A DNA stretch of 58,255 bases from JBOFGK01 sp051649085 (GTDB lineage Bacteria; Bacillota_I; Bacilli_A; UBA3375). The position numbers and the translations under genes are program-made. Positions 25,935-34,265 of the stretch are shown in pieces (within the stretch, counting starts at the first letter, position 1; every line of letters starts with the position of its first letter). The DNA lies in assembly GCA_051649085.1 (NCBI GenBank), contig JBOFGK010000056.1, positions 1-58,255 of the forward strand, given 5' to 3'. The notes beneath the pieces are model-generated. The model worked only from the letters and a program-made list of their open reading frames with translations, had not been told where the DNA came from and searched no databases.

Positions 25935-26267
25935 ATGCGATCAATCGGAATGATAGAAACAAAAGGTTTAGTTGGTGCAATTGAAGCTGCTGATGCAATG
26001 GTTAAAGCAGCAAATGTCGAATTTGTTGGGAAACAAAAAGTTGGAAGCGGGATCATTACAGTAATTGTCAAAGGAGATGTTGGTGCGGTCAAAGCGGCAG
26101 TAGATGCTGGAGCTGCAGCAGCTGAACGTGTTGGTGAAGTTCTAAGCGTACATGTAATTCCAAGTCCAAGTAAAGAACTTGAAAAAATGTACTTAACACC
26201 TAAAAAAGCTCCGCAAACAAAAGTTGTGGATACTGAACCAAAAAAAGAAACAAAGGTAACTAAGTAA
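25935..26267 (+). CDS. Hexameric BMC shell protein, EutM/PduA-like, with C-terminal tail
   Basis: A 110-residue BMC-domain protein. Residues 1-77 are a EutM/PduA-type hexamer subunit (IGMIETKGLVGAIEAADAM, VKGDVGAVKAAVDAG, VLSVHVIPSPS). They are about 85 per cent identical by eye to the second copy at 27826. A 30-residue Lys/Thr/Pro-rich tail follows that the other copy lacks. It occupies the position of EutK in related operons but lacks the helix-turn-helix domain of enteric EutK. The tail may face the lumen and bind cargo or RNA (inference). It overlaps eutE by one base. Confidence 0.9.
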   Translation: MRSIGMIETKGLVGAIEAADAMVKAANVEFVGKQKVGSGIITVIVKGDVGAVKAAVDAGAAAAERVGEVLSVHVIPSPSKELEKMYLTPKKAPQTKVVDTEPKKETKVTK

Positions 26268-27727
26268 TGGATAAAGACTTACAAAGCATTCAAGAGGTTC
26301 GAACATTAGTTAAAGAAGCTGATAATGCCCAAGCTATTTTTGCAACATTCGATCAAGCAAAAGTTGATGAATTATGTTTAAAACTTTCTCAAGTTGCGCT
26401 AGCTAATGCGCATAAACTTGCGGAAATGGCACATGTAGAAACTGGTTATGGAAAGACGGAAGATAAAGTCGAGAAAAATACATTTGCAGCAAGTGCTGTA
26501 TATGAAGCTATCAAAGATATGAAAACTGCCGGTGTGATTAATGGAAATACGAATGATAATTATGCGGAAATTGCGATTCCAGTTGGGGTCGTGGCTGCGA
26601 TAATTCCCTCAACAAATCCAACGTCAACCGCAATTTATAAAATCTTAATTAGCATAAAAAGTCGAAATGCAATTGTTCTGTCTCCACATCCAGCCGCTAA
26701 AAAATGTATTATGGAAACGGCTCGAATAATTGATGAAGAACTTCAAAAACATGGTCTACCAAAAGGTGTAATCAACTGTATTTCCCAACCAACACTTCAA
26801 GCAACAAATGAATTAATGAAACATCCAAGGACTGCCCTTATTTTAGCAACCGGTGGAACACCGATGGTTAAAGCAGCATATAGTTCAGGAACACCTGCAA
26901 TTGGAGTTGGTCCTGGAAATGGTCCAAGTATTATTGAAGCGACGGCAGATTTTGATTTAGCTCTACAAAGAATTGTTAAATCGAAAACATTCGATCATGG
27001 TGTAATTTGTGCTTCAGAACAGTCAATTGTCACAACACGTGATTGTTATGATAAACTTATGAGCTATTTTGCGAAAAATGGTTTATATCTTGTAAATGAA
27101 ACATCTAAAGTAAAACTTGAAAAAGTATTAGTACGTCCGACTGGTGGGATGAATCCACAAGTTGTCGGTCGAAGTGCGCAATATATTGCAGATTTAGCTG
27201 GAGTTCAAATTCCAGACTCAACTAAAGTAATTGTTGCACATGAAGATAAGGTTGGACGTGCCTATCCATTTTCGATGGAAAAATTATGTCCAGTTTTAGG
27301 ACTTTATGTATGTGAAACAATGGCAGATGTAATTACTAAATGTCAAGAAATCTTAATGCATGAAGGTAAAGGGCATACGATGAGTATTCATTCACAAAAT
27401 CAAGCGGTAATTGATGAAGTTGCAGAAAAAATGCCAGTTAATCGAATTTTAATCAACACATTATCAGCATTAGGTGGAATCGGAAGTTCAACATATTTAT
27501 TCCCTGCACTAACACTAGGTTGTGGAGCAATTGGAAAAAGTTCGACTTCAGACAATATCTCACCACTACACTTGATAAATATCAAACGTGTATCTCGTGA
27601 CAATGGTCATATAAAGCTAGAACAAACAAGACAGGCAGTTGCAAGTAAGGTAGCTGAAACATCACCAAATGTTGATCAAGCAGCACTTGAAGCAATTGTA
27701 CGAGAAGTACTTAAAAATTTAAAGTAG
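26267..27727 (+). CDS. eutE: CoA-acylating acetaldehyde dehydrogenase EutE
   Basis: A 486-residue aldehyde dehydrogenase that converts acetaldehyde, CoA and NAD to acetyl-CoA. The catalytic Cys lies in HGVICASEQSI; PSTNPTSTAIYK and GVGPGNGPSI are further family motifs. The last 20 residues, containing QAALEAIVREVLKNL, form an amphipathic helix like the encapsulation peptides of neighbouring proteins, here at the C-terminus rather than the N-terminus. Its start overlaps the stop of the upstream shell gene. A 98-base gap with two small hairpins follows. Confidence 0.95.
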   Translation: MDKDLQSIQEVRTLVKEADNAQAIFATFDQAKVDELCLKLSQVALANAHKLAEMAHVETGYGKTEDKVEKNTFAASAVYEAIKDMKTAGVINGNTNDNYAEIAIPVGVVAAIIPSTNPTSTAIYKILISIKSRNAIVLSPHPAAKKCIMETARIIDEELQKHGLPKGVINCISQPTLQATNELMKHPRTALILATGGTPMVKAAYSSGTPAIGVGPGNGPSIIEATADFDLALQRIVKSKTFDHGVICASEQSIVTTRDCYDKLMSYFAKNGLYLVNETSKVKLEKVLVRPTGGMNPQVVGRSAQYIADLAGVQIPDSTKVIVAHEDKVGRAYPFSMEKLCPVLGLYVCETMADVITKCQEILMHEGKGHTMSIHSQNQAVIDEVAEKMPVNRILINTLSALGGIGSSTYLFPALTLGCGAIGKSSTSDNISPLHLINIKRVSRDNGHIKLEQTRQAVASKVAETSPNVDQAALEAIVREVLKNLK

Positions 27728-27825
27728 TGAAATAGTAGTAATAACAGATAAACTAAAAATAGTAGTTTGCAAAAGCTAAAGAAATAGCTAAATAAAAAAA
27801 TAAAATTTAAATAAAAGGAGAAATA
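27728..27825. other. Intercistronic gap with two small hairpins within the eut operon
   Basis: AAACTA (27750-27755) pairs with TAGTTT (27763-27768), and AGCTA (27774-27778) with TAGCT (27785-27789). No T run follows, so it is not a terminator. The second loop is AAGAAA, which has A1 but not G4, so it does not fit the ANTAR pattern. It may be a processing or stabilising element ahead of the highly expressed shell gene. Confidence 0.4.
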
Positions 27826-28101
27826 ATGAACACAAACGCAGTAGGAATGATTGAAACAAGAGGATTAGTAGGAGCAATTGAAGCAGCAGACGCAATGGTA
27901 AAGGCAGCAAATGTAGAATTCGTTGGTCGTGAATTTGTTGGTGGAGGAATTGTAACAGTAATCGTTAAAGGAGATGTTGGGGCTGTGAAAGCTGCAACTG
28001 ATGCAGGAGCTAGTGCTGCCGAAAGAGTTGGAGAAGTATTAAGTGTACACGTAATTCCACGTCCTCATTCAGATGTTGCAATAATGATCGAAGGAAAATA
28101 A
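27826..28101 (+). CDS. eutM: Major hexameric shell protein EutM
   Basis: A 91-residue single BMC-domain protein of the EutM/PduA type (VGMIETRGLVGAIEAADAM, TVIVKGDVGAVKAATDAG, VLSVHVIPRPH). These hexamers tile the facets of the microcompartment. AAAGGAG precedes the ATG at a good distance. It is a close paralogue of the protein at 25935 without the tail. It is the only gene in the operon with a sizeable untranslated region before it, which may allow separate control or higher expression. Confidence 0.95.
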   Translation: MNTNAVGMIETRGLVGAIEAADAMVKAANVEFVGREFVGGGIVTVIVKGDVGAVKAATDAGASAAERVGEVLSVHVIPRPHSDVAIMIEGK

Positions 28102-28106
28102 ACTAA

Positions 28107-28736
28107 ATGGATATTGAAAAAATTGTTAGCGAAATCGTTGACAAGTATTTAGAACAAAACTCATTTCAAGTTGAAATCGAAGTGTCAGCAAGACATGTGC
28201 ATTTATCGAATGAGGATATTTCTAAGTTATTTGGTGAAGGCTACGAACTAACTTTTGATCGTGCCTTGAGCCAACCAGGTCAATATTTATGTAAAGAACG
28301 AATTAATATTGTTGGGACAAAAGGTGTACTTACAAATGTTGCAATTCTTGGTCCTGCTCGAAATAAAACTCAGGTTGAAGTTTCCAAAAGTGATGCATTA
28401 GCAACTGGTCTAACCGCAATTTTACGTAGTAGTGGAGAGACAGATGGAACAAAAGGTTGTGTACTAACAACTAAGACTGGGAGTATAATAATCGAAGAGG
28501 GTGTCATTGTTGCGAAAAATCACATTCATGTTAAGACAAGTGATGCTCAGAAATTTGGGATTACTGATGGGCAAATTGTTAGTGTTGAATATGAAAGTGA
28601 ACGAAGTACAGTTTTCAAAAACGTCTTAATTCGAGTTGATGATAACTTTGAAACAAGAATGCATATCGATTTTGATGAAGCAAATGCAATTTGTTTTTGT
28701 AAAAATAAACCACACGGAAAGGTGGTAATCACATGA
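28107..28736 (+). CDS. pduL: PduL-type phosphate acyltransferase
   Basis: A 209-residue PduL-family phosphotransacylase that converts acetyl-CoA to acetyl phosphate, recycling CoA within the compartment. The zinc-site and family motifs are SARHVHLS, NVAILGPARNKTQVEVS, NHIHVKTSD and RMHIDFDEANA. The first 18 residues (MDIEKIVSEIVDKYLEQN) form an encapsulation-type amphipathic helix. It replaces the unrelated EutD/Pta enzyme used by enterobacteria. Its end overlaps the next gene by four bases. Confidence 0.93.
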   Translation: MDIEKIVSEIVDKYLEQNSFQVEIEVSARHVHLSNEDISKLFGEGYELTFDRALSQPGQYLCKERINIVGTKGVLTNVAILGPARNKTQVEVSKSDALATGLTAILRSSGETDGTKGCVLTTKTGSIIIEEGVIVAKNHIHVKTSDAQKFGITDGQIVSVEYESERSTVFKNVLIRVDDNFETRMHIDFDEANAICFCKNKPHGKVVIT

Positions 28737-29194
28737 ATCGAGAAGAATTAATTAAAATAGTAACGGAATTAGTTATGAAAAATATGTCACAAACGCAAAC
28801 AAAGTCAAATTCAACTTTTATGGTTGATGATTTGGAATGTGCAGCAATTTTAAATAACTATCAGTTAAACGAAAATGTTGCAAAGATCTTAACCCAAGTG
28901 AAAACTACATTCAGCTTAAAATTAACAGGGACAAGTAAATTGACTCCACATTACGGAGTGGAACTTAAAAACCAAGGTTATGTACTTGCTGAAAACCAAA
29001 TAGCTAATGCAACCATTGTGAATTCACATGGATCAACGTCGGCGCTTACAATTAGTAAAAAGGTAATTGATGAAAAATCGATTATGTATTTAGAAGTTGG
29101 TGGGACAATTCATATTCAGAAAAATGCAATTATTACATCACTTGCTAAAGAACAAATTCACAATCGTAATATTTGTGTAATTAGGAGTCTATAA
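28733..29194 (+). CDS. Unrecognised microcompartment cargo-like protein
   Basis: A 153-residue protein that I cannot assign. Residues 1-18 (MNREELIKIVTELVMKNM) form an amphipathic helix very like the encapsulation helices of PduL, EutQ and EutC in this operon, followed by a short Gln/Thr/Ser-rich linker. The remaining 120 residues look like a compact mixed alpha/beta domain (TPHYGVELKNQGYVLAENQ, NATIVNSHGSTSALTIS) with no catalytic motif I know. It overlaps pduL by four bases and eutN by one, so coupled translation and a role inside the compartment are likely. The activity is unknown. Confidence 0.7.
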   Translation: MNREELIKIVTELVMKNMSQTQTKSNSTFMVDDLECAAILNNYQLNENVAKILTQVKTTFSLKLTGTSKLTPHYGVELKNQGYVLAENQIANATIVNSHGSTSALTISKKVIDEKSIMYLEVGGTIHIQKNAIITSLAKEQIHNRNICVIRSL

Positions 29195-29457
29195 TGAAAG
29201 TAGGATTAGTAGTTGGACATGTATGGGCGACTAAAAAAGATGAAAAGTTAAATGGTTTTAAATTTATGGTAGTAAAAGATACCTTAAATAAATCGGGTAA
29301 TTATTTTGTAGCAGTTGATCAAGTTGGTGCCGGAATTGGTGATAAAGTTCTTGTGGCGACAGGATCAAGTGCACGTAAGAGTTTTGAAAAAGAATCATCA
29401 GTTGACGCAGCCATAGTTGGTGTAGTTGACGAGATTGATTTAGTCGAGGAGAAATAA
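29194..29457 (+). CDS. eutN: Pentameric vertex protein EutN
   Basis: An 87-residue EutN/CcmL-family protein. It begins KVGLVVGHVWATKKDEKLNG and contains VAVDQVGAGIGDKVLVATGSSAR and DAAIVGVVDEIDL, the family hallmarks. Members form pentamers that cap the vertices of microcompartments. It overlaps the preceding cargo-like gene by one base and is followed two bases later by eutH. Confidence 0.95.
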   Translation: MKVGLVVGHVWATKKDEKLNGFKFMVVKDTLNKSGNYFVAVDQVGAGIGDKVLVATGSSARKSFEKESSVDAAIVGVVDEIDLVEEK

Positions 29458-29458
29458 T

Positions 29459-30547
29459 ATGGGAATAAACGATATAATTTTATATATCATGGTCTTCTTT
29501 ATGATTGTTGGAGGGTTAGATAAATTATTCGGAAATAAATTCGGATACGGTGAAAAATTTGAAGAGGGAATAATGGCAATGGGTGCATTATGTTTGGCGA
29601 TGGTCGGAATTATCGTAATTGCACCTGTACTTGCAGATATAATGCTAGTTGTAATTACGCCACTTTCAGAAATAGTGGGGAATGATCCATCAGTCTATGC
29701 AGGGATGCTACTTGCCAACGATATGGGTGGTTATCAACTCGCACAAAAATTAGCAGCAAGTCCTGAACAAGCAATGTTTTCAGGATTAATCTTAGCTTCG
29801 ATGTTTGGACCAACTTTAGTTTTTTCAATTCCAATTGCATTAGGAATTATTGAAAAGGAAGATCACAAATACTTAGCAAGAGGTGTGCTTGTGGGAATTA
29901 CAACTATTCCAATTGGAGTTTTCTTTGGTGGGTTAGTTGCTGGTTTTCCGATTATGGATATAATTATTAATTTAATCCCAGTAATTGTAATCAGTTTATT
30001 AATTGTGGTTGGTTTAAAATTAATGCCAGAAGCAATGATAAATGGATTTTCATACTTTGGAAAAGGAGTTGTAATTTTAGCGACACTAGGATTGATGCTT
30101 GGTATTTTCCAACAATTAACGGGAATTACTTTAATTGAGGGAACAGCTCCGATTACAGATGGTCTAGAGATTATTGGTGCAATTGCAATTGTACTTGCCG
30201 GTGCATTTCCAATGGTACACTTTATTACCAAAACTTTCAGTAAGCAACTAGAAGCTGCTGGGAAAAAAATGGGAATGAATGATGTAGCAGCAGCAGGGTT
30301 AATTGCAACATTAGCTAATAATATTACAACTTTTGGAATGCTTAAAGATATGAATACACGTGGAAAATTAATCAATATCGCATTCTTAGTTTCCGCATCA
30401 TTTGTAATTGGCGATCACTTAGGATTTACAGCAGGAGTTGAAGCATCAATGATTTTCCCAATGATTGTTGGGAAATTTGTTGGAGGAATTTCAGCAATTA
30501 TTGTAATGTTAATGACATTACGAGGAGCTAAAGATGTCAATGACTAG
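29459..30547 (+). CDS. eutH: Ethanolamine permease EutH
   Basis: A 362-residue integral membrane protein with about ten hydrophobic segments. It matches EutH along its length (GINDIILYIMVFFMIVGGLDK, FGYGEKFEEGIMAMGA, LANDMGGYQLAQ, VLAGAFPMVHFITK). EutH moves ethanolamine across the cytoplasmic membrane when it is protonated or scarce. AGGAGAAATA precedes the ATG. The end overlaps eutQ by 14 bases. Confidence 0.95.
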   Translation: MGINDIILYIMVFFMIVGGLDKLFGNKFGYGEKFEEGIMAMGALCLAMVGIIVIAPVLADIMLVVITPLSEIVGNDPSVYAGMLLANDMGGYQLAQKLAASPEQAMFSGLILASMFGPTLVFSIPIALGIIEKEDHKYLARGVLVGITTIPIGVFFGGLVAGFPIMDIIINLIPVIVISLLIVVGLKLMPEAMINGFSYFGKGVVILATLGLMLGIFQQLTGITLIEGTAPITDGLEIIGAIAIVLAGAFPMVHFITKTFSKQLEAAGKKMGMNDVAAAGLIATLANNITTFGMLKDMNTRGKLINIAFLVSASFVIGDHLGFTAGVEASMIFPMIVGKFVGGISAIIVMLMTLRGAKDVND

Positions 30548-30995
30548 AGAGCAGATAGAACTTCTTGTTCGAAGTGTAATTAATGAATATCAAACACAAA
30601 CAGGAAATGATTCAACAGAACAAATGTACTCAGAAGCTAGTGGGGTAATTGCATATAAACTACCGCAAATGAGTTTAACAACAAATGATCGGTTTGAAAC
30701 TGGAAATCCAGATCATGATGTCAAATTACGAGATGTCTATTCACTTGAACAATCTAAAAATCTAGGTTGTGGTCTAATGGAAATGAATAAAACAACATTT
30801 GATTGGACTTTAAACTACGATGAAATTGACTACGTAATTGAAGGTGAACTTGCAATCAATATCGATGGAAAAACAGTTAGTGCTAAAGCTGGAGAAATCA
30901 TCTTTATTCCAGCAGGAAGTACAATTCAATTTTCGGTTAAAGATTATGCAAAGTTTATGTATGTAACTTATCCAGCAAATTGGGAGCAACAATAA
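30534..30995 (+). CDS. eutQ: EutQ cupin protein
   Basis: A 153-residue EutQ-family protein. An N-terminal amphipathic helix (MTREQIELLVRSVINEYQ) of the encapsulation type is joined by a linker to a cupin barrel (TFDWTLNYDEIDYVIEGE, AKAGEIIFIPAGSTIQFS). EutQ has reported acetate kinase activity and a role in compartment assembly. ATG 30534 lies six bases after GAGGAG. It overlaps eutH and the adenosyltransferase gene. Confidence 0.92.
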   Translation: MSMTREQIELLVRSVINEYQTQTGNDSTEQMYSEASGVIAYKLPQMSLTTNDRFETGNPDHDVKLRDVYSLEQSKNLGCGLMEMNKTTFDWTLNYDEIDYVIEGELAINIDGKTVSAKAGEIIFIPAGSTIQFSVKDYAKFMYVTYPANWEQQ

Positions 30996-31519
30996 TGAAA
31001 ATTTATACGAAAACTGGTGATGCAGGAATGACTGCTTTACTTGGTGATAAGCGTTTAAAATCAGATTTACGTGTAACTTGTTATGGACTTTGTGATGAAC
31101 TTCAAGCATATATTGGTGAAATTTATAATTTAAAAATACCAAAACAAATTAAAGACGATTTATTCAAAGTCTTAAGTAATCTTTTTTTGATTAATTATTT
31201 AACGGTTTCTTTGGAAAAACCAGTTGAATTCGAAAAAGAAAGAATTGAATATTTGGAACAAAGAATTGATCAAATTCAAGAAAAAAACGAACCGTTAAAG
31301 TGGTTTATTTATCCAATAGGAAATGATATTTTCGTAAAAATAAATATTGTTAGAACAAAAGTTAGAACATGTGAACGAACATACGTTGAACTTTCTAGCA
31401 AAGAGGGAATCGATCCAAATGTGCTTGCATATTTTAATCGATTAAGTGATTATATGTTTGTAATTGCAAGATATTGCAATACAACTATCGAGAGGAAGGT
31501 AGATTTTGAAAAACTTTAA
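30995..31519 (+). CDS. PduO-type cob(I)alamin adenosyltransferase
   Basis: A 174-residue corrinoid adenosyltransferase that makes the adenosylcobalamin cofactor for EutBC. The ATP-binding N-terminus KIYTKTGDAGMTALLGD and the YGLCDELQAYIGE region are of the PduO type; the enteric EutT fold is not seen. In place of the more usual C-terminal RRAER-type motif it has RTCERTYVEL, and ends LSDYMFVIARYCN. GGGAG lies eight bases before the ATG, which overlaps the eutQ stop. It fills the role of EutT in this operon. Confidence 0.88.
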   Translation: MKIYTKTGDAGMTALLGDKRLKSDLRVTCYGLCDELQAYIGEIYNLKIPKQIKDDLFKVLSNLFLINYLTVSLEKPVEFEKERIEYLEQRIDQIQEKNEPLKWFIYPIGNDIFVKINIVRTKVRTCERTYVELSSKEGIDPNVLAYFNRLSDYMFVIARYCNTTIERKVDFEKL

Positions 31520-32345
31520 GATAATTCAAATGCTTCTAGTGTTAATGATAATACTTGCAGGTTGTACACAAGGAAGTACTAAACAAGAAAAAATCGTAAC
31601 ACTTACGCCGAATATTGCTGATATTGTTGAAGCACTTGATGCCGGTGGAATGATTGTAATGACAGATATAAATACGACTTTAAAAGATAAGCGTGAAGTA
31701 CCACAAGTTGATGGACTTAAAATAAATGCAGAAGAAGTAGTTGCTCAAAGTCCAACGGTTGTGTTTGCACCATCTTTTGGAACAGATAACAGTGCATATG
31801 AACCATTAGAAAAAGCAGGTCTTAATGTTATTTATGTGCCAACAGGGGATAGTATAGAATCAATTTATACGTCAATTGAAGTGATAAGTAAGACACTTGC
31901 AGTTGAAGATAAAGGAACAAAACTTACGAGTGACTTGAAAAAACAAATTAGTGATTTAACTGAAGAGTTTAAAGTAATGGGTGAGACAAAACCAAAAGTT
32001 TATTTTGAAATTGCTCCAGCACCACAAGCCTTTACGGTTGGTTCGAATACTTTTATAAATGAAATGATTGAGATTGCTGGTGGTGAAAATGTCTTCGCTG
32101 ATAAGGAAGGATATTTTGCACCGACACAAGAAGAAATCATTACAAGAAATCCTGATATAATAATTACTAACAAAAATTTTACAGATGATTCAGTTGGTGA
32201 TTTGAAAAAATTACCAGGTTATGAAAAAATAAATGCTGTGAAAAATAATCGTGTGTATTTAGTTGATACTGATAAAACATCACAACCGTCAACGCAAATT
32301 CCTGAAGGAATAAAGGAAATCGCAAATGCAATTAATAAAAAATAA
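31506..32345 (+). CDS. ABC transporter substrate-binding lipoprotein, probably BtuF (vitamin B12)
   Basis: A 279-residue lipoprotein with lipobox ILAGC and the fold of the FecB/BtuF periplasmic-binding class (VTLTPNIADIVEALDA at the N-terminus, EEIITRNPDIIIT, KNNRVYLVD). It starts with TTG at 31506, six bases after AGGAAGG, and overlaps the adenosyltransferase by 14 bases. The context (adenosyltransferase before, cobalamin-dependent lyase in the same operon) points to cobalamin; siderophore or heme binding cannot be ruled out from the sequence. Confidence 0.82.
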   Translation: MKNFKIIQMLLVLMIILAGCTQGSTKQEKIVTLTPNIADIVEALDAGGMIVMTDINTTLKDKREVPQVDGLKINAEEVVAQSPTVVFAPSFGTDNSAYEPLEKAGLNVIYVPTGDSIESIYTSIEVISKTLAVEDKGTKLTSDLKKQISDLTEEFKVMGETKPKVYFEIAPAPQAFTVGSNTFINEMIEIAGGENVFADKEGYFAPTQEEIITRNPDIIITNKNFTDDSVGDLKKLPGYEKINAVKNNRVYLVDTDKTSQPSTQIPEGIKEIANAINKK

Positions 32346-33291
32346 ATTAAAAACAAAATTTATGATTTCATTGGCTACGCTTTTCGTAGCCTTTGGAATC
32401 TGTATTGTTATTGGACCAACAACATTTTCAAGTTCATCGTTTGATAATTTTGAGGCATTTTCAAATGTACTTTTTAAAATAAGAATTCCAAGATCACTTT
32501 TAGCAATCGTCGTAGGCGGGAGCTTAGCGATAAGTGGTCATCTTTTGCAATCTATTTTGAAAAATCCATTAGCCGATCCTTTTACATTAGGGATTTCAAG
32601 TGGTGCATCAATCGGAGCTTGTTTAGCAATCGTACTGGGTTTAAGTGGGGTAACATTGTGGGCATTTGCTGGTGCACTGATGGTCGGTTTACTAGTCATT
32701 ATCATTACCCAAAAAATTGATCCATCATTTAAGACTGAAACAATTGTACTAATTGGAATAGTTACATCATTATTTATTAGTTCAGTCGTTGCGATGATTC
32801 TTGTATTGTTTGAAAAACAATCAGTCCAAATATTGATGTTTTTAAACGGAACGTTAGCTTCGGCTAATTATATGAACGTTTCAATCATTTTTATAGTGAA
32901 TATTTGTGTGATGATTTATTTACTTAAAATCCATAAACAATTAGATATTTTAAGTTTTGGGGAAAATGAAGCGTATAACTTAGGGATAAATACTAAAATA
33001 TTAAAGATTAAACTGATAATTGTCTCTTCACTACTAACAGCGTTTGCAGTTTCAACTGCAGGAATAATTGGTTTTGTTGGGATTATTGTTCCTCATCTCT
33101 CGCGAAAATTATTTGGAGCAAGACATCAAATAAGTATTATTACAACTTACATTTATGGGGGAATTTTTTTGATGATTGCTGACTTACTTGCAAGAATAAT
33201 TTTAATTCCTTTAGAATTACCGGTTGGAGCTGTTACTTCACTTTTTGGTGCACCTTTTTTTATTTATACATTTTTTAAAGGGAGAAACTAA
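32326..33291 (+). CDS. FecCD/BtuC-family ABC permease
   Basis: A 321-residue permease with about nine to ten membrane segments. FecCD-family motifs are RIPRSLLAIVVGGSLAISG, LQSILKNPLADPFTLGISSGAS, and the cytoplasmic coupling region GFVGIIVPHLSRKLFG. It overlaps the binding-protein gene by 20 bases and the ATPase gene by one. It is probably the channel of the vitamin B12 importer. Confidence 0.87.
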   Translation: MQLIKNKLKTKFMISLATLFVAFGICIVIGPTTFSSSSFDNFEAFSNVLFKIRIPRSLLAIVVGGSLAISGHLLQSILKNPLADPFTLGISSGASIGACLAIVLGLSGVTLWAFAGALMVGLLVIIITQKIDPSFKTETIVLIGIVTSLFISSVVAMILVLFEKQSVQILMFLNGTLASANYMNVSIIFIVNICVMIYLLKIHKQLDILSFGENEAYNLGINTKILKIKLIIVSSLLTAFAVSTAGIIGFVGIIVPHLSRKLFGARHQISIITTYIYGGIFLMIADLLARIILIPLELPVGAVTSLFGAPFFIYTFFKGRN

Positions 33292-34031
33292 TGTTAGAAT
33301 TTAGCGAATTTCAATTTGGATATGAGAAATTTATGTATGAACCAATTAATTTTACTTTAAAAGCAGGTGAAATGTTATTTATTATTGGTCCAAACGGTAG
33401 TGGAAAATCAACATTAATTAAAGCAATTAATCAACGAGTACAATGTGGCGGTCAAATTAAACTTGCAAATCAAAAAATAGTAACGAATCAATTAGGGTTT
33501 TGTGAAAATGGTGGTCGAAGTGGTTTTGAATTTAAGGTAAGTGAGGTGATTGAAATGGGTCTTTATAATCAACAACAAATAAGTAATGACTCAAAGATGA
33601 TCAACTCACGGATTGATGATGCACTACTAGAACTTGATTTGTTACCTTTAAAGCATGAGAAAATAAATCGATTAAGTGATGGTCAATATCAAAGAATGTT
33701 AATTGCAAAATTGTTAGCTCAAGATCCCGAAGTATTGATTTTGGATGAACCGACCAATTTTCTTGATATAAAACATCAATATGAATTAATGGCTAATCTC
33801 AAGCAAAAAGTTAAAGAAAAAGGTAAGTATGCAATTGTCGTCATGCATGATTTAAATTTAGTTAACAAGTATGCTGATAAAGTATTGATGCTGACAGGGA
33901 AAAATGAATACTATTTTGGGGAATCTAAAGCCATTTTGACTAATGAACATCTAATGCACGCTTATGATGTTGACGTTCGAAAGTGGATGGAAGATTTATT
34001 GAGTGCTTGGGACTTTAAGGATGTTGAATAA
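33291..34031 (+). CDS. ABC transporter ATPase, probably BtuD-like
   Basis: A 246-residue ATPase with intact motifs: Walker A IGPNGSGKSTLIKAI, signature RLSDGQYQRMLIAKLL, Walker B EVLILDEPTNFLD, and H-loop VVMHDLNLV. The signature has SDGQ in place of SGGQ, which is tolerated in this family. It is the last gene of the ethanolamine operon; no strong terminator follows before the rplJ promoter. Together with the two preceding genes it forms a complete FecBCD/BtuFCD importer. Confidence 0.88.
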   Translation: MLEFSEFQFGYEKFMYEPINFTLKAGEMLFIIGPNGSGKSTLIKAINQRVQCGGQIKLANQKIVTNQLGFCENGGRSGFEFKVSEVIEMGLYNQQQISNDSKMINSRIDDALLELDLLPLKHEKINRLSDGQYQRMLIAKLLAQDPEVLILDEPTNFLDIKHQYELMANLKQKVKEKGKYAIVVMHDLNLVNKYADKVLMLTGKNEYYFGESKAILTNEHLMHAYDVDVRKWMEDLLSAWDFKDVE

Positions 34032-34139
34032 AATGTAAGCATACGAGTTGTTCAAAAGTTTTTTTCTTATTATAAAATGGTTAATGAGCTTATTACCTAT
34101 GAAAAAATAAAAAAAATCCCTAATCCCTAGAAAATATGA

Positions 34140-34145
34140 TATAAT
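34140..34145 (+). promoter_or_regulatory. -10 box of the rplJ-rplL promoter
   Basis: TATAAT within ATGATATAATTG, just upstream of the L10 leader; the predicted start is near 34152. Confidence 0.6.
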
Positions 34146-34151
34146 TGTAAG

Positions 34152-34252
34152 GAAAGCCAAAGACAATAGGTGGTTTACCGTAAATCCTATCGAGGTTTAG
34201 ATTATACTTATCTAAATGCCCTTTGTCTGCCGATAAAGGGGGCTTTTTTTTA
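34152..34252 (+). promoter_or_regulatory. Ribosomal protein L10 leader (autoregulatory attenuator)
   Basis: The leader has the layout of the L10 leader family. A 5' part containing GCCAAAGACAATAGG is followed by a 3' part CCTTTGTCTGCC that can pair with it through GACAA/TTGTC, or else form a terminator: GCCCTTT (34218-34224) with AAAGGGGGC (34235-34243) and a T run (34244-34252). Excess L10 in complex with L7/L12 stabilises the terminating form in this family. Confidence 0.8.
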
Positions 34253-34265
34253 GAGAGGAGGCAAA

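Noticed and set aside
27750..27789. Two tandem hairpins before eutM as a second ANTAR/EutV target
   Set aside because: The first loop has seven bases and the second (AAGAAA) lacks G at position 4, and no terminator follows. Only the leader at 17603 fits.
29863..30375. Minus-strand open frame of 170 codons inside eutH
   Set aside because: It is the mirror of the hydrophobic EutH coding sequence; no start signal and no family.
31400..31520. Cobalamin riboswitch before the B12 importer genes
   Set aside because: There is no room for one; the genes overlap the adenosyltransferase gene and no B12-box sequence is visible. None was found before eutG either.
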